From positions 1 to 25,243 of the forward strand of contig JAPLNJ010001060.1 of the NCBI GenBank assembly GCA_026692885.1: a stretch of 25,243 bases of DNA. Direction: 5' to 3'. This stretch comes from Planctomycetota bacterium. GTDB taxonomy: Bacteria; Planctomycetota; Planctomycetia; Pirellulales; Pirellulaceae. Position numbers and translations under genes: made by a program. The notes beneath the pieces were generated by a model. The model saw only the letters and a program-made list of their open reading frames with translations. It ran no database searches and was not told the origin of the DNA. This document shows, piece by piece, positions 1 to 7,201 of this stretch (within the stretch, counting starts at the first letter, position 1; every line of letters begins with the position of its first letter).

Positions 1-186
1 GTCGCCAAGCAGCAAGCCTGCGAGGTCGTGGTCGGAATGGGCGGCGGCAAGGTTATCGATACGGCAAAGGCGGTCGGATACCAAGCCGGTGCCCGCGTCG
101 GTATTGTTGCGACGATCGCTTCGACGGACGCCCCGGTCAGCCGGCTGAAGCTCCATGGTAGTATGCCTTGTTCTTTCTACCACTGA
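1..186 (+). pseudogene. gldA: Glycerol dehydrogenase fragment, 3'-truncated
   Basis: The window opens inside a reading frame that gives a GMGGGKVIDTAKAVG stretch followed by IASTDAPVS. These are the NAD-binding glycine-rich segment and the 'PTIASTDAP' segment of iron/zinc-dependent glycerol dehydrogenase (GldA), which oxidises glycerol to dihydroxyacetone. After APVSR the family normally continues for more than 200 residues, with the His metal ligands and the helical domain. Here only about 14 unrelated residues follow before a TGA at 184-186. The end overlaps the 3' end of the convergent GH172 gene by 10 bases, so the break lies around 140-165, right at the edge of the glycan cluster. The N-terminal part lies outside the window. 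I read it as a truncated, non-functional gene cut by a rearrangement; an assembly join cannot be excluded. Confidence 0.75.
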
Positions 187-1187
187 TACAGCCACACGTA
201 GGTCGTGTATCGTGTAGCGGGCGGATCATGGAACACCTTGTCGCCGATCTTCTCGCCACAACGGCAGGTCAGACGCAGGCCGTTCTGAAAGAACACGGGA
301 TCGTCTTCGTGGAAGCGATACGCGGAGAACTCGTTTTCGACCGTGTTGAAGTGCGTAAGCCCCGCGACCGGGGTCGCATAGCGTCCTCTGTTGAAGTAGT
401 AGGTGCCAAGAAAATAGTCTTCGAGGCCCGACGAGAGCATCAGGGGCTGCTGGGCACCGCCGATGTAGGCCCGCATGCAGGCTTCCAGGTAGCCGAGGTC
501 CTTCCACTGGTCCTTGGCGCTCTTGCGCAACCCTTTGGCCGCCATCGTCACCTGATAGAGCGCCCCGTCGCCTGGCACGTCGCACAAGGGGAACTCTTCC
601 AACGGCTGCGCTGTGTGGCCCTCCACCTTGTGCAGTTTCAGACGCGCTCTATCGGGCAAGGCCACGCCACCGAGCGTCACCGGCAGGTTCTCGGTGCCGC
701 GAACGATCCACCAGAACTCCGGCGCGTCGGGTGCCTCGGTGGATCGCTGCGCCGTGACGCGAACGCTCGTACCAAAGGGAATTCGGTACGTGTTGTAGAC
801 GCTCGTGCCAGTGCCGATCTTGCCGATCCGCGCCGTGCCCCACGGCGAGAAGTCGTCGCCGAAGCCGATCCCGTGGCCTAAGTAAAGTTCCATGTCGATC
901 GAGGGCTTTGTCTCGCCGTCGATGTAGATGCGGAGTCGCGTCCTTTCGCAGTCTTTCCACCCGCCGCCGAACCACATGTGCGTCAGGCAGCCCTTGCCGG
1001 CGTGACGAAACAGTTCCGCTTCGGTATCGCCCTTGAGCGGACGCACCTCCTTGCCGATGGTTCCGAAGGTCTTGAGCTTCGAGGTGTCTGCCTCTTGGGC
1101 CGTAACCTTGCAAGGAACTGCCAGCAGCATAAGGAAGATCCCAGCTACACAGGCGCGCGATTTATTGAACGGGATCGTCATAATCAT
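177..1187 (-). CDS. GH172 (DUF2961) glycoside hydrolase, secreted
   Basis: This is a DUF2961 protein, the family now called GH172, whose characterised members are alpha-D-fructofuranosidases, difructose-anhydride enzymes and D-arabinofuranosidases. Visible family landmarks are HMWFGGGW near the N-terminus, the FWWIVRG segment, SGLEDYFLGTYYFN, and the terminal FHEDDPVFFQNGLRLT region. The Glu in GLEDYF is a candidate catalytic residue. About 336 residues is the usual length for the single-domain form. I chose the ATG at 1187 because AGAAGG lies 8 nt upstream and it begins a clean signal peptide (to about VTAQ-EA); a TTG at 1211 would only add eight residues. It is the last gene of the leftward cluster, 179 bp after the GH50-like gene. 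The exact sugar specificity cannot be read from sequence. Confidence 0.85.
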   Translation of the reverse strand: MIMTIPFNKSRACVAGIFLMLLAVPCKVTAQEADTSKLKTFGTIGKEVRPLKGDTEAELFRHAGKGCLTHMWFGGGWKDCERTRLRIYIDGETKPSIDMELYLGHGIGFGDDFSPWGTARIGKIGTGTSVYNTYRIPFGTSVRVTAQRSTEAPDAPEFWWIVRGTENLPVTLGGVALPDRARLKLHKVEGHTAQPLEEFPLCDVPGDGALYQVTMAAKGLRKSAKDQWKDLGYLEACMRAYIGGAQQPLMLSSGLEDYFLGTYYFNRGRYATPVAGLTHFNTVENEFSAYRFHEDDPVFFQNGLRLTCRCGEKIGDKVFHDPPATRYTTYVWLYQW

Positions 1188-1366
1188 GAGGCACCTTCTG
1201 GTCGGGTTCAAGTGTCACGAGGACCGCCCTCTCGAGCGGCCTACCAAAGCCCACTGTTCTGGCTGCATGATAAGTCGTCACCGATCCGGCCGAAACAGGT
1301 GCAGCCGTGAATCTGGAGACCGTAAGCGGCAGAATGCCTCGCGTCCGTAGCCGTTCGATCCGAAGA

Positions 1367-2701
1367 TCATTTCGCCATCCGTCCACGGAGTCTGTAGATT
1401 TCGGCATTGATCTCGCTCGCTCGGCTCACCAGTTCTGGATACGGCACGTCAGCGACGCTGACGAAGCCGATGTTGAAGTTTTCGCCGTCGCCACGTCCGG
1501 TCAGCATCTCGTCGCCGTAGGTAAACCAATGCGCTCCGACGCACCAGGGCTGGGCCAGGGCCGTCTGGATGTACTCGGCGTACTGGACGCCCCGCTCCTC
1601 CTGGCTCGACACTCCCACCATGCCGCCGTGGAACATGCCCCGGTCCAACGCGCCGAAATGGAATTCGCCGATCAGGACTGGGCGGTCGAAGAGTGCGATC
1701 TGCCTGCCGCGGGAGACGAGGGTGTCGGTCCGGCCGTAGATGTTGTAGGAAACCACATCGCAATGCTTCGCCGAGGCCAACGCCACTTCGTCAGGCGGCA
1801 CGGCTGAGAATCGCGATCCCAGGTAGAGCTGGTGGGGGGCGTGCTTCTTCATCAGGGCGGCGACCGTGGCGTAATATCGCTGAGCGAACTCCGACAACAG
1901 TTCCTTCATGTCGGTCTCCAAAGCGGCGTTGCGCGTGCCCGGCAAGCGGACCGCCTGGGCCTGGAACTGACAATCGATCAGGTCCCGATCGACGTGGATC
2001 TTCCCCGGCCAGTCGGCCCGTGTGAACTGGCCATAGCGGTCGACGATGTTCGTGAGGGGCGGAATCTCGGTCAGCTGGAGGTTGTCGATGAAAACCGTCC
2101 GTTCCTGTTTCGGATGGTCGAGGAAGAACTGAAACGACGCGATGTTCCCTAAATCGAAGGTGGTCTGCCAGAAGTAACCGCTCAGGTCCGCCTGACAGGC
2201 GGCGGACATGGGATATCCGCGCATGCCGGTCTTCGGCAAACGCAGGACCAAGGCCACTCGCACCTGCCTTCGTGGCGGCAGTTCGACGCCGGTGGTCCAA
2301 TTGTGGTTGGTGCTGTCATCGATCCGTACGGAGACCCGGAGCGGCTTCTCGTCGGGGCTGTAGGCATCGAACAGAAGGGCACCATAGGGCCGCCAGTCCG
2401 TTACGGTCAGTAACTTCTCCGCCCGGAGCGAGACATTGGGGTAATCGGCGACGCCGAAGACCACCTCCAAGCTCGTGTGTCCTGCGGTCGCGTGCTGATC
2501 GGACAGCGCGAGGCGGGCCTGCCTGGTCCCCAACGTGGCGAGGACCGCGTCGTCCTCGAAGGAATTGAGTAGGGTCTTCTTCATGTCCACGGGCTGCGGC
2601 GTCGCGGCTGTCGTCTCGGCCTCGGTTGCGACCAGGGCACCAACCTGCGGGATCGCCATAAGCAGTAACGGCAGCAGGACCAGTATGGGAGAAACTCTCA
2701 T
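1367..2701 (-). CDS. GH50-like (beta-agarase-type) hydrolase with internal deletion
   Basis: 444 residues. A signal peptide (1-23) is followed by a beta-sandwich, carbohydrate-binding-like N-terminal domain (about 45-215) ending in FIDNLQLTEIPP. The C-terminal part (about 255-444) matches the second half of the (beta/alpha)8 barrel of planctomycete GH50-like 'beta-agarases': QLYLGSRF, CDVVSYNIYGR, IGEFHFGALDRG, HWFTYGDEMLTGRGDGEN. E346 in IGEFHFG is the expected nucleophile. The first half of the barrel, which normally carries the acid/base Asn-Glu pair, is absent: after WPGKIHVDRDL (about residue 240) the protein jumps to a late helix. Family members that I recall are about 300 residues longer. 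The start is firm: AAGGAGG lies 7 nt upstream, and the ATG overlaps the stop of the upstream esterase (ATGA). Probably catalytically dead or binding-only; the family label is from memory. Confidence 0.7.
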   Translation of the reverse strand: MRVSPILVLLPLLLMAIPQVGALVATEAETTAATPQPVDMKKTLLNSFEDDAVLATLGTRQARLALSDQHATAGHTSLEVVFGVADYPNVSLRAEKLLTVTDWRPYGALLFDAYSPDEKPLRVSVRIDDSTNHNWTTGVELPPRRQVRVALVLRLPKTGMRGYPMSAACQADLSGYFWQTTFDLGNIASFQFFLDHPKQERTVFIDNLQLTEIPPLTNIVDRYGQFTRADWPGKIHVDRDLIDCQFQAQAVRLPGTRNAALETDMKELLSEFAQRYYATVAALMKKHAPHQLYLGSRFSAVPPDEVALASAKHCDVVSYNIYGRTDTLVSRGRQIALFDRPVLIGEFHFGALDRGMFHGGMVGVSSQEERGVQYAEYIQTALAQPWCVGAHWFTYGDEMLTGRGDGENFNIGFVSVADVPYPELVSRASEINAEIYRLRGRMAK

Positions 2702-4794
2702 CGCGAAGCCTCCTTGACCGCGGATGGACTCGTCTTGTTATCAGCCACCCACAAAGACACTGACCCGAACCAGCACACGACCCAGGCACCGCCGTCCTTC
2801 CTGATGGCGAATTCGACTCCGACCGGCTTATTCCGGTCAGATTCGCTCGCCACGTACGATAGACTACGCGAGGTCCAGCCGCCGCCCAGCCTATCGAAGG
2901 TGGCCGGCTTGACCGCCGCCACCCTGCCGTCGATGAGCAACCTCGCGATGACGGTGTACCCGCCTTCGCCGAAACCACCGGCGTAGTAGCGCAGCAGGTA
3001 GCGATCGCCGGTCGCCGCTACCACATGCTGGGAGGCAGGAATCGCCTGCCGCAAGGAGCCATTCGGATCACCCCAGAAGAGAAACTGCCGGTCGCCGTTC
3101 ACCCCCAGGTCCAGCTTGACGATGGGCCGGCTTGGCCCTTCGACGTGGCAGGTCCAGCCCGTGGCCTGGACGCTGTCTTTCTCCTCCACCGTGGCGTAGG
3201 GATAGGCGAAATCGGCTCCCTTCAGAGGCAGCAATCTCCCGCAAGTCTCGGCGTTATCTGTGCAAAAGGGGGATGCAGGCAAGCCTGCGGAGTTGACCAA
3301 GTTGCAGCCATCGGGATTGCTCTCCCAGGCATAGCGCACCGCTACCGGTTGCGGCACGGCGGCGTTCGACACCACCACGCCGCCGGCGTCGATACGGGCC
3401 TCGGCCGGGACAAAATCCAGATCGTTACCGGCGATGAGGAAGCGTTTCAGGGGGCCGCCACCCTTGGCCGTCAGGCCCTCCGCATGGGAGAACCGCAGCC
3501 GAATCGCGGAGCCTTCGACCGTCATGGACTCGTAGAGCGGGCCCGACCATTCCAACGTCCGGCCGTAGTCCTTCGCCAGGGCATTCAGCGCCAGACGCAC
3601 TCCGGCATCCCGTTTGTTGCGGTAATGGACGTCCTTGGGATCGCCGATGTCGACGGCCACCGCCAAGCCGCTGTGAGGGAACTGACGCGAGACCTGCAGC
3701 TGCGCCTCACGCACCGCCACCCAACCGATGTCCCACAGGTTTGGCCACGGCTTGTCGGCGTCGCCGATGTTTGGGAGTTGCACGATGTAGAACGGGAAAG
3801 GCCCCTGGTCCCAGCGGGTGCGCCAATCAGCGATAAGGGTTTCTAGCGCGGTGCGGTAGTACGCCGTCGATCGCTCGGAACTGGACTCCCCCTGGCACCA
3901 CAACGCGCCGCGTAGGGCGAAGGGAATGAGGGGATGGATCTTGCCGTTGAAAAGCTGATTGGCGAGGTGTTGCGGTTCGGGCGACTTCCAATCCGACTTG
4001 TGCTTCGCCTCCCACGCGCGCCTTGCGACGGTGTCCTCAGCCATCTCGCGAAGCGCAGGATTGGCCATCATTGCCTCGCGACTGATCCAGGGTTCGATGG
4101 GCGTACCGCCCCAGGCGCTCTGGATCAGCCCCACGGGAACATGGAGCTCCTCCTGCAATCGCTGGATGAAAAAGAATCCGATGGCGGAACCGAAATTGCC
4201 CTTGGCCATGCTCTCCCGGTCCAGCACTTTCCACCAAGTCTCGACATCATTGGCCGGAGTGGGTGATGCGACCTGGTTGACAAAGCACATTCTCAGCATC
4301 GGCCGCGCACCCTTGGCCACCTCGTCGGGATAGTCCTTGGCCTGGAAACCAAACTCCATGTTCGATTGGCCCGAGGCGAGCCACACCTCGCCGACCAGGA
4401 CGTCTTTGATCGTGACGGTGTTGCCGCCGGTGATCCGCAGTTCGAACGGGACCGCGTTGGCCGGCAGGGGGTCTAACCGCACCATCCACCGGCCGTTGGC
4501 ATCGGCCACCGCCTCCTTGCGCTGGCCGCCAAAGGCGACCGTTACCTTCGACGCCGCATCGGCGGTTCCCCATACCGGCACCGTCATGTCCCGCTGGAGG
4601 ATCATGTGATCGCGGAACAACTTGGCCGCCTTGGTCTCAGCGCCGACCACCGGCACAGCCGTGCTCGCCACGAGGACAGCGATGGCCAACCGTGCGACAA
4701 CCCAGGTCGCAAGACATCGTTCTCTTGGAGAATTCACATTGCCCGCCCGATTCTTCAGGGCATCTTCCCTGGCGACGATCAGCGTTGCCTTCAT
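2698..4794 (-). CDS. Sialate O-acetylesterase-like SGNH esterase with C-terminal domain
   Basis: 698 residues, family SASA/sialate O-acetylesterase, which removes acetyl groups from sugars; in glycan clusters these are usually general carbohydrate deacetylases. A long N-region and hydrophobic stretch (about 33-52) act as signal peptide. A small beta-sandwich (about 55-130) precedes the SGNH core: GQSNME at 142-147 with nucleophile S144, WGGTPIEPW, GALWCQGESS (about 296-305), and the DxxH-type block GDPKDVH (384-390). The usual GDPNDIHP is slightly changed but Asp and His are kept. About 150 extra residues at the end (about 535-690) look like a beta-rich sugar-binding module (YAGGFGEGGYTV...WFGSVSLWV). 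Both ends overlap neighbours by 4 bp (ATGA), so it is translationally coupled to the GH95 gene before it and the GH50-like gene after it. GGAGAGG precedes the ATG. Confidence 0.88.
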   Translation of the reverse strand: MKATLIVAREDALKNRAGNVNSPRERCLATWVVARLAIAVLVASTAVPVVGAETKAAKLFRDHMILQRDMTVPVWGTADAASKVTVAFGGQRKEAVADANGRWMVRLDPLPANAVPFELRITGGNTVTIKDVLVGEVWLASGQSNMEFGFQAKDYPDEVAKGARPMLRMCFVNQVASPTPANDVETWWKVLDRESMAKGNFGSAIGFFFIQRLQEELHVPVGLIQSAWGGTPIEPWISREAMMANPALREMAEDTVARRAWEAKHKSDWKSPEPQHLANQLFNGKIHPLIPFALRGALWCQGESSSERSTAYYRTALETLIADWRTRWDQGPFPFYIVQLPNIGDADKPWPNLWDIGWVAVREAQLQVSRQFPHSGLAVAVDIGDPKDVHYRNKRDAGVRLALNALAKDYGRTLEWSGPLYESMTVEGSAIRLRFSHAEGLTAKGGGPLKRFLIAGNDLDFVPAEARIDAGGVVVSNAAVPQPVAVRYAWESNPDGCNLVNSAGLPASPFCTDNAETCGRLLPLKGADFAYPYATVEEKDSVQATGWTCHVEGPSRPIVKLDLGVNGDRQFLFWGDPNGSLRQAIPASQHVVAATGDRYLLRYYAGGFGEGGYTVIARLLIDGRVAAVKPATFDRLGGGWTSRSLSYVASESDRNKPVGVEFAIRKDGGAWVVCWFGSVSLWVADNKTSPSAVKEASR

Positions 4795-7151
4795 CGCAAC
4801 CTCTCCGATGTGATGGTCTTGAGTTCACCATTCACTCGCACCTTCACCTCGCACGGTGTGTCCGAGGCGATGCGGTAGTTCGTGACTTTCCTGTTTGTCC
4901 ATTCAAGGTCCACGGTGAACCCTCCGTGGGTGCGCAGACCCTTAACGCAACCGCTGGGCCAGGCATCCGGCAGCGCGGGCAGCAGGTCGATCTGGCCGGG
5001 GTGGCCGAAGACGAGCATCGTGTTGACGATGTGCGGGATGCCGCCGTTGCCGTCGGTGTTGAAGATGCCGGCGTCAGGCTCGTGCGAGGTGATGAGGCTC
5101 GGGTTCATCGAGCGTTTCACCGCCATGACCTTCAACCGGCCGTACGCTTCTTCCGGCAGGCCCAGGAATGCCGCCGCCACGCCGCACTGCACGCGACCGA
5201 AAGAAGACTGCTCACCACCACGGTCGCTGCCGGCAATCTTGGCGCGCACCGTAGCCTGCGCTGCCTTCCGCAGCCTGGCATCCGTCACGAACAGCGAATC
5301 AAAGCTCTGGAAGCAGGGATAGAGCTGTGAGTGGTGCCGATGGCCGGCGTCGACCTTGCCACTGGGCCACTCGGACAGTTCCCCACGGTCGTTGACTGGA
5401 TATTCCGGCAGTTTCGCCAACAGCGATTCCCATTTCGGAAGGTCCTGTTCCTCGATTCGCAACTTGCGACAGGCGGCGATCAGGTTGAGAAGCACCTCCC
5501 GAGCAACAGCAATGTCCATCGTCGCATTGAGTCCGCATCCGGTCTCGGGATTGTACGACGGGATAAACGTCGCTCGCCCGTCCTTCTCGGTGCCAGCCAG
5601 GAAATCCTCGTAGAATGCCGCCGTCTCCTTCAGTAGCGGAACGACCCGCTTGGCGAGGAACTGGTGGTCGCCCGTGGTCGCGGCGTAGTCGTTGAAGAAA
5701 CTCGCCAACCAGCCGCTGCCTGCAGTCCAGAAGACGCCTTCCCAACCGCCCCAATGCAGGAGCAGGCAGGTGTTCGATGCTCGCGCGTTGCTGAAGAAGC
5801 CGCGGCAGCCGTAAATCCGCTTCGCGTTCAGCCGCCACTCGGGATAGAACCCTTCCATCAGCCGGAAGTAGCCTTCCATGAGATCCGGCAAGTTCGCGCT
5901 GCAGGCGGAAGCCATTGCCGCCTGAACATTGGTATCCAGCGTAAAGTCGCCTGACCAGGCCGGATCCCAGGAGCCGGTCCAGATGCCCTGCAGGTTCGGC
6001 AGCAACTCGCCGGCCGAACAGATGAGCATATACCGGCCCGCGTCGTACATTTTCTCCATCAAGGCGGGCGGCAACCGGTCTTCTTTCTTCGCCACGTCGA
6101 GCAATTCCTCGGTCGTCCTTCCGCGGTCCTCGGCGCCGGCGAGATCCAACGAGACTCGATTGAACAACGCCGCGTGCGCCTGCGCATGTGGGGCGAACAA
6201 CGTGGCGTAGTCGGGACGGACGCCGGCCAGCGATTCCTTCAGGCGAGGCAGCAGCGACTTCGCCTCCGCCGCCACACGGTAGGCGACCACGGAACTGTCC
6301 GCCAGTGCCGGGACGGCAGCAAAGACACCAGGATGCTCGAAATCCGGATGATCGGGCGAGTACGCCCAGGCTTCGCTCATTTCCTTGGGAAGCGGTGTCT
6401 TCCACGGCACGATGCGGATCAGCAGGAGCACGTCGCGGCCCTCGTCCTGGCGGATGACGCGGACGGCGGCATCGTAGCCGCCTTTGCCTTTGGCATAGAC
6501 ATTGTGGTAAGTCACCCACTCCGGCGTCGTCTCCTGTTGTGGCCCGATGAGCCGATGGCCGACGGCCGGGAAGTCCAGTTCACAGGGCGCGGGGCCGGTC
6601 AGAGAGAGCGCGACAAGATTATCAGTGCGCGAGACGAACAGTCGCCGCTGGAACGCTCCCCGATCGTCGCGCCAGCGGACACAGATTTCCCCGGTCTGGA
6701 AGTCCTCCGTGCGTTCGTAATCGGTGATGGCCCCGCTGGCGGGCTGGCGGATGTTGATGAACAACCCGGGATGGAACGGATCCGTCGGGATGAGACCGGG
6801 ATAGCCCTGCGCCTTGGCCTTGCCCAGCAGGAAGTTCATGGCCTCTCCATAGCCCTTGTCGCGGATGACCTGGCGCAACTCGGGTAGGTGTTGCGCGAGG
6901 TCGGGCACAAGCTCACGGTTGCCGAGCGGCAGGAAGAGCCGACAGTGGTTGACGACCAGCGTATCGTTGGCCGGATTGCCGAAAAGGATGGCCCCCATAC
7001 GGCCGTTCCCGGTGACGAACGCGTCTTCCCAGCGTTGCGCCGGCGCGCGACTTAATGAGCCGTGGAAGGGGGCGTCGGCGGCTGCGCCCACGGTTGCCGC
7101 ACAAACCGAGGCGGCCAACAAGGACAACTGGAGTGTCTGGCGAATCGGCAT
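4791..7151 (-). CDS. GH95-like glycoside hydrolase (alpha-L-fucosidase family)
   Basis: 786 residues, full family length, signal peptide to about residue 25. GH95 enzymes are inverting alpha-1,2-L-fucosidases or alpha-L-galactosidases with an N-terminal beta domain, a linker and an (alpha/alpha)6 barrel. Seen here: ALPxGNGRMGA-like entry (VTGNGRMGAILFGN, 46-59), NLQGIW (386-391), PSYNPE (531-536, E536 matching the general acid), GHRHHSQLYP (603-612) and LLPALPDAW near the end. Two points differ from textbook GH95: the N-x-N pair that activates water reads LDTN (405-408), so the first Asn is Asp, and the usual MNYWP after it is replaced by a small-residue stretch. This suggests a divergent subfamily with altered substrate or mechanism. 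GGAAAGG lies about 6 nt upstream of the ATG; the 3' end overlaps the esterase gene. Confidence 0.82.
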   Translation of the reverse strand: MPIRQTLQLSLLAASVCAATVGAAADAPFHGSLSRAPAQRWEDAFVTGNGRMGAILFGNPANDTLVVNHCRLFLPLGNRELVPDLAQHLPELRQVIRDKGYGEAMNFLLGKAKAQGYPGLIPTDPFHPGLFINIRQPASGAITDYERTEDFQTGEICVRWRDDRGAFQRRLFVSRTDNLVALSLTGPAPCELDFPAVGHRLIGPQQETTPEWVTYHNVYAKGKGGYDAAVRVIRQDEGRDVLLLIRIVPWKTPLPKEMSEAWAYSPDHPDFEHPGVFAAVPALADSSVVAYRVAAEAKSLLPRLKESLAGVRPDYATLFAPHAQAHAALFNRVSLDLAGAEDRGRTTEELLDVAKKEDRLPPALMEKMYDAGRYMLICSAGELLPNLQGIWTGSWDPAWSGDFTLDTNVQAAMASACSANLPDLMEGYFRLMEGFYPEWRLNAKRIYGCRGFFSNARASNTCLLLHWGGWEGVFWTAGSGWLASFFNDYAATTGDHQFLAKRVVPLLKETAAFYEDFLAGTEKDGRATFIPSYNPETGCGLNATMDIAVAREVLLNLIAACRKLRIEEQDLPKWESLLAKLPEYPVNDRGELSEWPSGKVDAGHRHHSQLYPCFQSFDSLFVTDARLRKAAQATVRAKIAGSDRGGEQSSFGRVQCGVAAAFLGLPEEAYGRLKVMAVKRSMNPSLITSHEPDAGIFNTDGNGGIPHIVNTMLVFGHPGQIDLLPALPDAWPSGCVKGLRTHGGFTVDLEWTNRKVTNYRIASDTPCEVKVRVNGELKTITSERLR

Positions 7152-7201
7152 TTCATTCCTTTCCGGTGATAGTCAAGATAAATTCCCGTCTTCGATGATC
7201 G

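Noticed and set aside
168..881. 237-codon plus-strand ORF
   Set aside because: Lies antisense to the GH172 gene, which has clear family motifs, a signal peptide and a ribosome site; the plus-strand product resembles no family and shows only composition effects of high GC.
1188..1366. Minus-strand ORF (1162-1407) as an extra gene between GH50-like and GH172
   Set aside because: It runs out of phase into the GH172 start, has no ribosome site and no recognisable motif.
3025..3846. 273-codon plus-strand ORF
   Set aside because: Antisense shadow of the sialate O-acetylesterase-like gene; no motifs.
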